DNA of 64,000 bases from Callipepla californica brunnescens (Eukaryota; Chordata; Aves; Galliformes; Odontophoridae). Position numbers and translations under genes: made by a program. Positions within the stretch are counted from its first letter, which is position 1. Each line of letters starts with the position of its first letter. Of this stretch, positions 51,200-63,092 are shown piece by piece. A model generated the notes under the pieces. That model saw only the letters and a program-made list of their open reading frames with translations. It did not search any database and was not told the DNA's origin. The stretch lies in NCBI GenBank assembly GCA_023055505.1, contig JALIRH010000001.1, positions 92,596,530-92,660,529 on the forward strand, given 5' to 3'.

Positions 51200-52242
51200 A
51201 TAGCCCAGACGAAGTGAATCTGCACTAATGCAGCATGGCAAGAAAACAGGAGGACCAATGAGCAATTGTGTGACAGGAAATCTATGACTTAGTTGTTATA
51301 AACAAAACATGGTGGGATTGCTTTCATGACTGGAGTGCAGTAACGGAAATCTCTTTAGAAGGGATAAGCAAGGAAGGAGAGGTGGCAAGGTTACTCTGTG
51401 TTAAGCAATGTTTCCATGTTGTAGAGCTCAATGGTGGGAATGACAATATCAGGTCAGGGGGGAGGCCAGCAGGGTTGGTATACTGATGGGAGTCTGTTAT
51501 AAATTGCCATTTTATGAGCAGCCGGAAAAAGTCACAGTCTCTAGCCCTTGTTGTCATAGGGAATTTGAACTTATCAAATATTTGCTGGATGTAAAATACA
51601 GCAGAAAGGCAACAGTCTAGGAGGATCCTGGAGTGTGTGGAAGATGACATTCTGACGCAACTGGTAAGAGAGCCTGCCAGGGAAGGTGTTCCAGTAGACC
51701 TGCTGCTTATGAACAGAGAAGGACTGGTGAAGGACATAGTGGTTGGAAGCTCTCTTGGGTAGGTAACCACAAAAAAAATAAAGTCCTCCATACTTGGTGA
51801 AGTCAGGAGGTGATTAGCAAAAACAAAACTGCTTAGAATTCTGGAGAGCAGACTTTGGACTCTTTAGGACACTGGAAGAGTTCCTTGGAAGACAATCATA
51901 AAGTTCAAAGGGGTCCAGGAAATCTCAACTTTTTTCAGGAAAGAAATCTCCTTTCCCTGTTTGCCATAAGATGAGCCATTGTGGAAGGAGAACAGCCTGG
52001 TTGAAAAGAAGACTGTCACTGAGACTTGGGGGAAAATTGAGAGTTTACACCTTTGGAAGAAAGGGCAGGAAAATTAGGATCCACAAGGATGCTGCCAAGG
52101 TATGCAGAGAAAAAATTAGAAAGGCAGAATTATAGCTAGAACTTAATTTGGCCACCATTGTAAAATATTGAAAAAATGTTTTTACAAATACTTTAATAAC
52201 ATATGGAGGGCAGAGCATGATCTCTATATTTTTACTGAAGAT
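51200..52242 (+). mobile_element. CR1 LINE, ORF2 endonuclease and linker fragment
   Basis: Plus-strand sequence follows CR1 ORF2 from near its start. 'aaaacatggtgggattgctt' encodes the K/E-T-W-W-D motif of the apurinic-type endonuclease. 'gagcctgccagggaaggtgt' and 'ctgcttatgaacagagaagg' belong to the EPxRxGxxLDLLxTNxEGLV segment, and 'gagaaaaaattagaaaggca' to the linker. It ends near 52242 before the reverse transcriptase, where a C-rich tract starts. Several frameshifts are present. The 155-codon minus-strand frame at 51324-51791 is only its antisense shadow. It may be the 5' half of the CR1 that resumes at 53215. Confidence 0.87.
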
Positions 52243-52258
52243 CCAGTGTAGTGGTGTG

Positions 52259-52318
52259 CTCCCCAGCCCCAGCAACCCCCTTCTCCCCCCACTCCTCCTC
52301 CCTTCCCCCCCTGCAATT
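52259..52318 (+). repeat. C-rich low-complexity tract
   Basis: Runs such as 'ccccagccccagcaaccccc' and 'ctccccccactcctcctccc' abut the broken end of the CR1. Confidence 0.8.
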
Positions 52319-52962
52319 TCCTTCCTTCAACTCTCTTCTTTTATCTGTCCCATGCAGATAAGGCCTTGTACAGTTAGATGGTGAGCAGCCATACCAATAA
52401 CATTCTTGCTAGGGCAAGAGTGGAGGCTGAGAGAACTAATAGAAGACATCTTTGTCAACAGTTTAAGATTGATTTTGTGTATGCACCTAAAAAGTAATTT
52501 TTTGATTATGAGTCAATCTCTTTACCCCATATATAATGAGCAGTCTAGGAGCCCTTTCGAGCTGTCCTGATGGCATCTGGCTATACAACAGGTCTGCACT
52601 TCAATAGGGATGACTCTCAAGGTTATGCCTGCACAGGTATATACCTTATATATTGACATTAAGAAACTTTGTCAATACATATCTTCAGTAAATGGCCATT
52701 GTTTGTTTTAGGCTTCATTAACCTTGCTAAGATCACATTTCACATTGACTGTAACCTTTGTTAGCTTCACTAAGATTTTATCTCAGATTGATTGTGTGTG
52801 TAAAACCCCTCAGACATCAAACATTGAGCAAGTCTGGGACTAGGAGTGGATTCAGACACACCTAAGCTCCTTACGTTTGTGATTCAAGGAGATTAGAAAG
52901 CAAGGGGGTCCACTCTGAACTTCATGACTCAATGGGAGTGTCTCCTATACAAGTGTGTTTAT
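52319..52962. other. Unclassified block between two CR1 parts
   Basis: It holds a TATA-like 'ccatatataatgagc' near 52528. With the tandem repeat that follows it might be an unrecognised LTR inserted into a CR1, but no TG...CA ends or target duplication are clear. Confidence 0.35.
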
Positions 52963-53145
52963 CCTACTCTCTATGCAGTTAAAATGCTGTGTGTCCAGCC
53001 ATGTTGAATCTTGTTAAGTTGCTCCCTTATTTACAAATCAGTTTTGTTAAATCACTTTATTGTAGCCACAGTCCTACCCTCTTTGCAGCAAATAGTCAAG
53101 TGTGTACAGCCATCTTGAATCTTGTTAAGAGGCTGTTAAATCATT
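52963..53145 (+). repeat. Tandem repeat, period about 110 bp (1.7 copies)
   Basis: 'cctactctctatgcag' at 52963 recurs as 'cctaccctctttgcag' at 53073. In both copies, about 27 bp later, comes 'gtgt(c/a)cagccat(g/c)ttgaatcttgttaag' at 52991 and 53102. The second copy is incomplete. Tandem repeats of this size are common in LTR U3 regions, but this one is not assigned. Confidence 0.75.
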
Positions 53146-53214
53146 ATATCTATATCATGTCATTAAATATATTCTAGTTTATCTCTCATGAGCACAGTAT
53201 AGCACAGTGTGTTT

Positions 53215-53635
53215 CCACCCACAATATATGGATGAAGGTATGTCACAGGTGAAACCATGTTGAGAGGAATTGTTATCTGCCTGAAGGTACAGAGGGATCC
53301 AGATAGTCTGCATTGTGAAGGGATGAGGCTATTTGTATGAGTTTGAATAAGATCAAGTGCCTTGTCCTGCACTTAGGTCACAGCAACTCCAGGCAGTGCT
53401 ACAGGTTTGGGGCAGAATGTCTGGAAAGCTGCTCTGTTGAAAAGAATCTGGGGCCGTTAGTTGAGAGCTGGCTGAACATGAACCAGCAGTGTGCCCAAGT
53501 GGCCAAGAAGGTCAATGGCATCCTGTCTGTATCAGAAATGATATAGTCAGCAGGATTAGGAAAGTGATGGTTCATTCCTCTGTACTTGGTACAGGTGAGC
53601 CTGCACCTCAAGTACTCTGTTTGGACAAAAAGGTT
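53215..53635 (+). mobile_element. CR1 LINE, reverse-transcriptase C-terminal fragment
   Basis: The frame 53337-53546 reads MSLNKIKCLVLHLGHSNS and [18 protein letters not shown], the segment following the catalytic palm in CR1 ORF2. Upstream, 'gaaaccatgttgagaggaat' is the decayed remnant of the catalytic-motif region. Similarity stops near 'caagtactctgtttggac', and no 3' tail remains. It has the same strand as the endonuclease fragment 1 kb upstream, so the two may be parts of one disrupted element. Confidence 0.87.
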
Positions 53636-56600
53636 TTTCCAAGAGATAAAGTCTCTGATTTTTAAATTAATTAAAATATATGGTATTGCTTTTTGGAAGG
53701 AGAAGGGGGGGGGTATTTGTTCTTTCTTATTTTCAGTGGTCACAAATAAAATAATTCCTCTCAGGAGCTGTTTAGACATCTGAAGCCATGAACAAAGCTC
53801 CAAGTCAGTTTCTAACTAGATTTGATTAAAGAAGCACACACATGCAAAGAGTTTTTTTGTTATATATGTTTGGTTTTGTATATACCTTCTTATTATGTTA
53901 AGTTGCTGTCTACCAGGGAACATAACCTACATTTATCCTTTAGCTTTACAGAAACTAAATTTAGATGCATACATTGCAGCAAATTAAAACCAATCACAGC
54001 CTGACTAGAAAGCTACACTACTGAAGTTTAAAAACTTACTGATTAAACGAAAAAAAAAAAAAATTAAATGTTAAGATTTGCACAGGAAATTGCTACAGAT
54101 ACTGTGCATATATAATTTCTGATTTGCAAAGTCATAATTTAAAAAATGGAAGAGTCTCTTTTTACAACAAAGGAAAGCGAGAAGAACAAATGAAGATGAG
54201 AAAGTTTAACCAGGAGTAACAAAAGGAAATGACAATGTGGAAATGAATTACACCCTGTTCAAAAATATTTCATCTTTTTACTAATGATTATGTGAAGTTA
54301 TTATGTTATAATTAATTTCTAATACTCAATATAAACTGTATTTTCCAAATTGTACACTACTGTATCCTGTAGTGTAAAAGCATAAATAGAAAGCTAAGTT
54401 CTAGAGTTTTAAGATTAAGTGGCTTTATCAGAAATCTATTTATCATGATAAAATCTTAACTTCTTTTAATTCAATGGCAAAAATTCAGTGAAAGTGCTCA
54501 TTTTAGCAGTTTTAAGTTTTTTTAAAAATTAAACACAAGGTTACTGTCTATTTATTCATATTTTAAATTATTTAAATTAAGTGCTCACATATCATATAGA
54601 TAAAAAAACATAATACCTTACTTTAATAATTTTAAAATGCTTAAATTAATACCTTTGAGAAAAATAATGAAATGCTTGGAAAGTAGAAGATGGAATAGCA
54701 TGTGTTGAATAAAACATTTTTTATACATACTCATGTGTTGGTGCATCTCCTTAACTCTCAGTGAGACATGAAAATACAGGGCACCAGGTTTGAAGATATT
54801 AATTAGTGTATTCAGAACTCATTTTTTTCTTCCAAAATGAAATATTCATCATCTGGTTGCTTTTATTGAATTACTACTGCTGACCTGAAATTGCAGATGA
54901 TTTCTTCTATTTTACCCTCCAGACTGACTGAAGTCAATTAAAAAAAAAATAATCATAGAAATCTGATATCATCTAGAAAGAAATAGATATTGGCAATATC
55001 TGTTTATCATACAGAAAATAGTATACAGTTACTAACTTTCATAAATATTTTATCTTTCACAGTTATATCATTTTATCTAAAGAAAATGAGAGCAGGCATT
55101 CACTGAACTACAGAAGTTATATAAAGTGCAATATTTCCAACAACTATAATAAAAAAGTTGAAGAGCACTGGATCATCTGAGTTTCATTGACTGTATTAAC
55201 TGATGGAAGCATACTTGAACGTTTAGAATAACTCAGTAGGGAATCAGTGTCCTTTAGTATACAGTGAACAATATCTAGTGACTCATATCAACTAGATTTT
55301 TCCTAATTAGAAATGTCAGCTTGGTTGCTGGCACTCTTCATTAACCTATTTGATAAAATATTTCCCTTAGGGTATAAAAAAACAATTTATTCTTTCTAGA
55401 TTAAAATTTATCTGGGCCAACATAGTTTACTTACTCTTTCTTATTTGAAAGTGATTGGGAAGATGTTCCACGTTTTCACTCTTTTACACACTTAAGTTTT
55501 TATTGATTTGAACTTTTATAGTGAATGAGATAACAATGATGACTAACACCAAGTAAAGTTAATTCTCTATTCCCATTAAGAGAAAAACATCTTATTCCAA
55601 TAGATAGGAGGTATCTGATGGCTGAAACTTTTTAACATACTCCATATACTTTTATTCCAGCAGCCATCTACTTCCTTCTAATCTTCCTGCACAATGGTTG
55701 TGGTTCACTTAAAAACAGTTCTTGTTGATGTTCTGTTTCATTGATTGAACATGAATTTCTTATAACTGCAAGATAGTAGTTTCTTCTCTTTGAACACTTA
55801 TTTTTTCTTGCCCTCCAGCTTACCCAATTTTACATCAAAGACTTCAGCAGTATCATAACTAATTTGCTTTTAGTTATCTCAACACGAGAGCTTATCCATA
55901 ATGTTACTGATTTAAGAAAAATATAAAAGACAATTTCAATTACTTTAAATGTCTCTTAACATATCCATATGACCCCAGATGTATAGTTCTGTTGAAAGCA
56001 AAACAGGCAATTAAGACTCTGCTGAAAATCCTGGGTTCTTCCAGATCAAGTCTGAGATGAATCAACAGAAATAAAATATTAACAGCGCAGTTTTTAGTAG
56101 TAATTACTTAGTTTTAGTAGTAATAATTTTTGTATTTGTCATACATTTATGCCAGTGAAGATCCATTAGCCTGACCTCACAGCACTGTTGGACTTTCTGG
56201 GCAGCCAGATTTGTGATAACTGAGGAAGATAAAGGCGTTAAACTTTGGTGAACAGAACTTACATTGATACCCAGCTACATTCATGCATTTTTCATTCCCT
56301 CTTTCCACTACTTAGCAAATATTTCACCATCAGTCCTTGCTAAAGAGGGTAGCAAAATCTTTGAAATATTGAATGTGATTGAAAAGCAGTCAACCTGAAA
56401 ATTAAAATAATCCAATACTTGAACTTCAAGAAATATGAAGGAAACATGCATACTTGTGGAAACGATCTTGTATTTTCTAACTTTTTATCAAACTGTGTGT
56501 AAACAAAGTTTTCTTTTTTGACACCACAGTGGTCAAACAGAGCTATCATACCGTTATCCATGGAGTTCTACATTCATATTTGAATTTAGTCTGTAATCAT

Positions 56601-57116
56601 CAGAATTGAAGTAACTAATATTTTTTTCACTGACCAAAGGAGAGCAAACCCATATTTATAGTTCTAGTTATAAAATGTTCTACTAAATATATTTAACAAT
56701 TTAGATGATGTTGATTCTGTCTCTTTATGTTTTATATATATAAATATATATATATATTTATTTTATATGCTTGACAGTTTTCTTTAATTAGCCTATAACC
56801 AACATTTAATAGCAGTCTTCCTAGTTCTACAGTTCAGGACTACATTCTGAAAGAAAGTATTTGTCTCTAGTTGACACTAATATGCAAAAACAATTACAAC
56901 TTGAGGGGAAATATACCTATAAATCTTTCAAAGCTTTGAAATCTCCTTGCCAGATTTTTTTCTGTGAAGGAATCGAGAACATAATTATTTTATTTACTCT
57001 GACTCGAGCATTTTTAATTTTTATAATAGTTCGTTATTAGTTTCTTCTTTCCACTTCCATCATCCTTCATAAACAATCATTTGAAAACAATGCTTAAATA
57101 TAAAGAATTATGTTTA
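53636..57116. other. AT-rich DNA, no gene seen
   Basis: About 3.5 kb with no recognised repeat family or exon. It includes an (A)n stretch near 54050-54063 and (TA)n-rich sequence at 56733-56760. Confidence 0.6.
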
Positions 57117-57345
57117 AACATAAAGATCTCTCTGCCTTTCCTCATACAGGAGGTGATCCATGACCTTTATCTTTATTGTAGCCCTCTGCTTGACTCCCTC
57201 ACATAATTCCCTGTCTTTCTTGAACTGGGAAGCCCAGAACTTATCATAGTGCTCCAGATGTGGCCTCCCCAGGACAGAGTAGAGGGAGAGGATCACCTCC
57301 TTCCGCTGGCCACATTCTTTTTTAATTCACCCAGGGTACTATTGG
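57117..57345 (-). mobile_element. CR1 LINE, C-terminal reverse-transcriptase/3' region fragment
   Basis: Minus-strand reading gives LSLYSVLGRPHLEHYDKFWA, QFKKDRELCEGVKQRATI and HLLYEERQRDLYV, which correspond to the CR1 ORF2 C-terminus. The plus strand shows 'gctccagatgtggcctcccc' and 'gaggatcacctccttccgct', the familiar reverse-complement CR1 blocks. No 3' tail follows, so it has been broken since insertion. Confidence 0.82.
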
Positions 57346-57587
57346 TTTTCTTAGTCACAAGAGCATGCTTTGAATTCATAGGTCAAGGACTCATCCAAGG
57401 CTTAAAGGGTCTTGATTTGCTTAAATCACACAGAAGATAAAAAAAAATAAAAGGCCACAAACAACGAATACTATAAGAAAACTTATGTAACAAATAAATA
57501 AATGTTTGCTATTGTCTTCTACAAAATAATTTAATATTTAAAGAATAATGGCCATGCACTTTTTTGAGAGTAACAGGCAAAATATTA

Positions 57588-57617
57588 AAAAAAAAAAAAG
57601 AGAGAGAGAGAGAGAGA
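57588..57617 (+). repeat. Poly-A followed by GA dinucleotide repeat
   Basis: A12 then about nine GA units. Confidence 0.85.
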
Positions 57618-59480
57618 CAAATTAGGAAGAAAAGAAAGTACAGGTGAAATCTTGACATTGTGCAAGGAAGATACAATATTCCTAGCTCTAGAAAGCTAGA
57701 AAGCAATAGAAAGCTCCAGACTGGTGCTATGGAAACTGTAGAAATATCGCTTCTTTGAAACTCTCAACAATGTATATATAGTATGCCCTATATTTTCCTA
57801 ATGTAAAATTGATGAAAATGTATTTGGGTGGATTGTATCCCGTCATTTTTTCCTCTTTTTTTTACCTCTTACTTACTTTTTTTTTTCTTTTCAGATTTAT
57901 ATCTAATTTCTGTATATGAAGTTCTAGTTCATCCTTGCTTCTTTGCAAGTTTAAAAATCATACTTCCTTAAAAGCTAGGGGTGAGAATGTTGCCCTTTTA
58001 TGAACCTAGCCTAATACCCTCTAATTTTCAAGAAAAATGCTTGCACAGTGTTGAAGCACACTGTGTTGAAGTCAGAAGTGGAGAACTCAGATAATGAGGC
58101 AGTTCATGGATTTGTGAAAATAAATGAAGTGCAGTTCAATGTAAGGTTTGGGACCTATGGTTGTTCACACCATTTGGTCCCTCTTCTCTAAAGCTTTACT
58201 TTAAGAAACTTTGATAAACTGATTTAAAGAAAACCAACAACAAATCCTTAACACATCATCTCCACAACCACAACTATAAAAAACTTACTTTTAGTTCTCC
58301 AGTAGCAGATAGTTTAAAAACAAACAAACAAAACCATGCCAAAAGAGAAGTACAACAGCTACACTAAGTGACACAGAAGTTTCAACACATAGGTGAACAG
58401 GAAAACTGAACATCTACAATGTAACCTGACAACAAGTGGAGAAAAATGCTATTGCAAAGCAGTCTCATTCTTTTTTTCATCACATGAACTATTTTGCAAC
58501 TTTTTCAGTCAACACTGGAAATTAAACAGAAGTTCAAAACAGTACTTGTCAGGCTCTGATGTTTTATCACTGAATATGTTGTCTTTTTCACAGAGCAGTA
58601 AACTAACAGCAAACAATTCCACCCAGGAAAGACATGGAATGAACTTCCAGTTGATGTAATTCATATTGCTACTGAAAACATTCAGGTTTACACAGGAAGG
58701 TTTTGCCTTCGGTATATTATGATTCTTGTACATCAAAACTCAGATATACTCAAACAAAAGTATACCTCAGTAATCCCACTCTTTGTTAGTTGTCCCTTTT
58801 ATTTTTCCTATGCTTGCCTGTGAAGGAAAGGTTATGGGTCAGTAGTAACGTAATCTAAAATGTGATAAAACATTCATCTGAGAAATTTGGAAATTCTATA
58901 AAATTCAGCTAAAATAAAAAATTAAACACATTTGACACATTATGTATGCTTTGAGTCTTTCTGAAAAAGCCAACATTTTTGTCCAGGAATGTGCCACGCC
59001 TAAACAATGTATTTCTGATTGAGTTAGATTTCTAATATTTGAACTCACTTTCTGTATTCCATTCTTACATGTCCAAATTTAAAGCAATTATTCTTATTTG
59101 GATATTAATAAGATTTCACTACAAATAAAAAGCTGAATTTCTAGAGTGTGAAAATATACTAGGCATTAGTATCAGCCGTTTCTAATTTCAAAATTCATTT
59201 CATGTAAAAGTGAATGAATGGCATGATAGGAATTATACAGTATTTTTTCAAGTTCTACTTTGTAAAGGTAATATGTCATACTGAATTTAAACAGTTTGAC
59301 TCAGGGCCAGAATGGTACTTAAAAATACAAAAATGCAAAAGGATGAAGTGGAAAGCAATGAAAATAATGACAGGAAAAAAGAAAACAAAAAGAAGAAAGA
59401 AAAGGAAACAGCCTGAAATGAATAACTTCATGTGATTTGATGGGAATAAGGTGTTGCATGAATTCAGGAAGTACTTCTAG

Positions 59481-59506
<26 letters not shown>
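59481..59506 (+). repeat. Poly-A tract, 26 bases
   Basis: Uninterrupted A run; no retrocopy is recognisable upstream. Confidence 0.9.
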
Positions 59507-59512
<6 letters not shown>

Positions 59513-59653
59513 GCTACATTGAGATTTCTGTTTTGTCAGTAGATAGAATGAATTAGCATAAATCTGTCAAAGTCCTATATGTTCAGTTGGAATATTTCAT
59601 AACAGACTATATACTTCCCCAGAGATTCACAGCTAAGCCTACTTATAGATGCC

Positions 59654-59676
59654 AAAAAAAAAAAAAAAAAAAAAAA
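59654..59676 (+). repeat. Poly-A tract, 23 bases
   Basis: Uninterrupted A run about 150 bp after the previous one. Confidence 0.9.
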
Positions 59677-61059
59677 TAGAAGTCTGATATTGTTTCATTT
59701 GAAGGATCCCTTCTCTATTTGCCTCCACAGAGAAAGGTGTCTGCAACAGTTAGTAAAACAGAGACATTTATACATTGTGTCTCCCTGCCTGGTAAAGTTT
59801 ATATGACCTCTTTAGCATGCATCAGTAAAAGTTTTTTATGTCATTGTTTATGTTGCCACAACTAGCAAATTGTGTAATCTCATCAATGGCAATGTCTTTT
59901 CCTCTCACAACATTATCAGTATATCTAGTTTAGTGGACAGTGTGGATGCTTTCTTGGTACTATCTAAACTCGCATGTCATGTATTTTTTGATTTGAGCAT
60001 CAACAGATCATTATAACAAATGAAACATAGCCACGTATGGAACCTTTAAATAGTATCATCTCCTGAACTTCCTGTTCTAATGACATGTAACACAAGCCTA
60101 ATATTAGCAAACTACTACTCAAGCTAACTTACAGGCAGTAATTGTCTTACTCCCTTATCATCTCCATAAGCAAGAAACTACATTCTACATTAATTTGCTT
60201 ATGCTGGCAATTTCACAGAAACTTCTGTTACTGAAATGGATCACACTTCAAAATGGGTGAAAATGTATTAACAGTTATGGAAAACATTTATGTCACTATA
60301 TCAACCAAAGAGCACTTATTAAAAGCTGAAAGTATTATCTTTTAGAACTACTTATTATCATGTTCCAAGTTTGTTAGGATAACACTTTGGGATTCAGACT
60401 TCACTCACTGTGCTCAGAAAATGCTTTTTAATCTTACCAAAGTTGAAACTTAATGAATTCATAGTAGTTACTACATGTAGGAATAAAAGTTGAGTTGCTT
60501 TGTTGGTTCTCGTTTTAGAAAAACACTAAAAAAGAATTCAATCTTCCTGCCTCTTTCCGCACATAAAAACATGCTATATTTTAAGCAATTTAAATTATAA
60601 AAGCCATGATAAAGACCATGTTCAATCAACATTTTATATATCTCCTGCCTATAGCGTATTTCGCAGTGTACTCTACTCTTTTTGCACAGATGCGTTTGAA
60701 GAAGAGGGAGAGCTGATCACAGGCTCACCATTACACTTCATTAGCAATATTCTTGATAGCAGCACATGTTTCAAACAAGAGATACACATCTCTCTTATCA
60801 AGACTATATTGATTCTGGCTAAATAGATAGGTTAAGTTAACTGAAATTTGCATTTAATTACGGTAAGTTTTTTTATTCCACATCTCCCTTAAGCTTTAGG
60901 GGGTTTCTACCTACACTAATTTCAGCCAGGATAGTTTTTATCAGCAAGCCATCAGCATCATAAAATACATCACAGAAGAATTCATTACATTTTTTCAGCT
61001 GATTGTAAAATATGCCATTTATAATAGCTGTTTGCTATGGTTTGACAAATTGTGTCGGA

Positions 61060-61425
61060 ACTGCCAAGTCTGCAAAATGGAAACAGAAAAAAATGTTACA
61101 GAGGATAACTTTTCTATGTTCAGGCAGTGTCAGCAGTTTAAAAGAATCAGATGGAATTATTCTTCTTAAGCAAGAAAGTCTTTGTAGAAAAAAATCTGGT
61201 TTTCTATCTGTCTGCTTAGTCTCACACGGATATTTCTTAGCAGGAGCACAGCTGCAAAATGGCACTGTAATGAAGAAGAAAAGAAGCATCAATTTGAAGA
61301 GTATGAAGAGTTCTGTAAAACCCTGGGGATGAAGCATGCTTTGTTAAGCTCTGCAAAATGTAACTTAAATTCAGCCATAGAATATACTGGATCCCAAGTC
61401 ATATGTGCAGAGTTTGGATAAACAG
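61060..61425 (+). pseudogene. Coding-like frames, possible decayed gene or exons
   Basis: Two plus-strand frames here look protein-like rather than random. 61061-61170 reads METEKNVTEDNFSMFRQCQQ before a stop. About 61245-61419 reads NEEEKKHQFEEYEEFCKTLG and MKHALLSSAKCNLNSAIEY before a stop; it is preceded by a splice-acceptor-like 'ttcttagcag' ending at 61243. The 106-codon frame 61012-61332 runs over both in another phase and is probably their shadow. No good splice donor follows either block. The family is not recognised. It may relate to the terminal-exon-like segment at 62077. Confidence 0.3.
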
Positions 61426-61815
61426 ATTTTGGTTATAGTGAGAAATGCTAGCAATAATTGAAAAATATTTGGAAATAAATATAATTTGGCACCTAGAGTT
61501 AGCACTTTATTCAGAACTACAGGAATTAAATAAATCACTAAAGATTCAACATTTTAGTTCTACTAACTTTACATCTTCTAAAATGCAGGCACTACAAAAA
61601 TCTGAAAATAGAAAAAAATACACAGATTTCTTTTTATCTCTTCTTGTGAAATATGGTTTTGTACACAAGACTAGCATGCAGTAGAGAATTAATTTGCTTT
61701 TCTCTTTTTCATACAAAGTACACCTGTAATATATTTATATATATTCAGAAATACTATTTTCAGTGTTGGTCATACTACTTTAATTATACTGGATTAAAAA
61801 AGTGATGGACTATAA

Positions 61816-61856
61816 TTGCCTTAGTACCTTACCTTAGTACATTACCTTAGTAACCT
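61816..61856 (+). repeat. Short tandem repeat based on ACCTTAGTA
   Basis: Three closely spaced copies of (G/A)CCTTAGTA with spacing 12-14 bp. Confidence 0.7.
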
Positions 61857-62076
61857 CACAAGTGAACAAGTAATCTCACTGAAGTTAATTGCTTCATGTA
61901 AGGTACTAAATAGTAACTGATAGGATTAAAATTACAAAATATATATCTTTTATTTCTAGCTCAGTTTGTAGCCCCTTGGATGGTTTGTATGACTTTGAAC
62001 ACCTTTCTTGGAAGTTGATACTTAAGCACATGCATGCACACATTACTTTTCTATCCTTTCTTTTTTTCTTCTGTAG

Positions 62077-62330
62077 CACTGAACTCAGGGCACAGCTTGA
62101 ATTAAGTTCTGCAAAGGACTATGGGAAATATGTAAGCTCAGAGAAAGGTACTGATACAGCAAGTGTTACTGAGACTGCAGCAATAGTAAATTCTTTAAAC
62201 CAATCTCTGAACAGTTACTTCAAAGCAGGAACACTGTACTGTTGATGTTCTACGAGTGAAAATGTATAAAGTCAAACTAATTGTAATCAAAGCAGTTACA
62301 AAATAAAATAAAGATCAGAATCATGAAGTG
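62077..62330 (+). other. Terminal-exon-like segment (candidate last coding exon plus 3' UTR)
   Basis: A strong pyrimidine tract ending in 'cttctgtag' (AG at 62075-62076) precedes an open frame that reads TELRAQLELSSAKDYGKYVS and later SLNQSLNSYFKAGTLYC, then stops at 62243-62245. The sequence is balanced in amino acids, unlike the surrounding AT-driven frames. AATAAA hexamers occur at about 62303-62313, some 60 bp after the stop, giving a plausible short 3' UTR. The order acceptor, open frame, stop, poly-A signal is what a last exon would show. I do not recognise the protein, and no convincing upstream exon with a donor was found, so chance or a pseudogene remains possible. Confidence 0.33.
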
Positions 62331-62764
62331 AGCTGCATAAGAGGCCTAATTTAAGAACAGGTCTACCTAAAATAGCAATATTAGATGATTAAAAAAAAAA
62401 AAAAACAAGATGGGAAAACTCTTCCTACATGAATGGGTGCTCTAACCATTAGAATACTGTATGAGTGGAAAAGCAGGAATCCAAGAGCCAGAATCAAGGG
62501 TTTATACAGTAGTATTAAGTGCTGTCTCATATGGCCTAAAAGCAGATGAACACAACCTAAGGCTGGTGGCACATATTCTTTTTCAGTCTTGTTGTGATTT
62601 GTGACCTTATACTTTAGAGAAGTCCAGGAAGCAGTAGACACCTGTGCTTACACATAAGGTGCAAATGAATAAAAGTCATGTTGTGGATTATGTGCAGAAA
62701 TGAAAGGGTCAAGTGCAAAGACGTAAGCACTTCCGAAAAAAAATTAGATTTCTTGCCATAAATG
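62331..62764. other. No feature recognised
   Basis: AT-rich DNA with an A16-type run near 62390-62405. Confidence 0.5.
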
Positions 62765-63092
62765 TGTAAAAGTGAGACTGTTGCCACCACTGTAACACAC
62801 TGCACACTGCCTTTCTGTGATAACATCCACTGTTTGGTCTCAACAAAAGTTCATCATGAATGGAGGAATATCAATGGATGTTATTTTTGCCACATGGAGG
62901 AATTCAATCACACACCTTTACTTCATATGCACTTCCATGTAAAAGCTATTTTGTCAGACTGCCCCTTTGCTGCCATTTGCCACACAGTAAGAAAACTGAA
63001 TGGAATATTGGGTTCAATCTCCACTGCCATGCAATCACCTTTGACATTATGGGCCAACATAATAAAATAGGAGGCATTACTTTCAGAGCACA
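62765..63092 (-). mobile_element. Mariner (Galluhop-type) fragment, left end
   Basis: The stretch ends with 'gggccaacataataaaatag' and 'gaggcattactttcagagca', the reverse complement of the mariner left terminus seen at 6231-6290. It also carries 'ttttgtcagactgccccttt' and 'gccatttgccacacagtaag', matching reversed internal sequence of that copy, and 'catccactgtttggtctcaa' from the transposase region that copy 1 has lost. It therefore preserves part of the gene deleted in the 6.2 kb copy, but lacks the other terminus. Confidence 0.8.

Larger units (their letters stand above)
57346..61060. other. AT-rich DNA with long poly-A tracts, no gene seen
   Basis: No recognised exon or transposon. It contains A12 plus (GA)n at 57588-57617, A26 at 59481-59506 and A23 at 59654-59676. 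Confidence 0.6.

Noticed and set aside
51324..51791. 155-codon minus-strand reading frame
   Set aside because: Antisense shadow of the CR1 endonuclease region at 51200-52242; no domain of its own.
59481..59676. Two long poly-A tracts as tails of processed retrocopies
   Set aside because: The sequence upstream of each shows no coding remnant or duplicated flanks, so they are listed only as simple repeats.
61035..61337. 100-codon minus-strand frame
   Set aside because: Opposes the more protein-like plus-strand blocks and shows a hydrophobic bias expected from reading A-rich DNA backwards.
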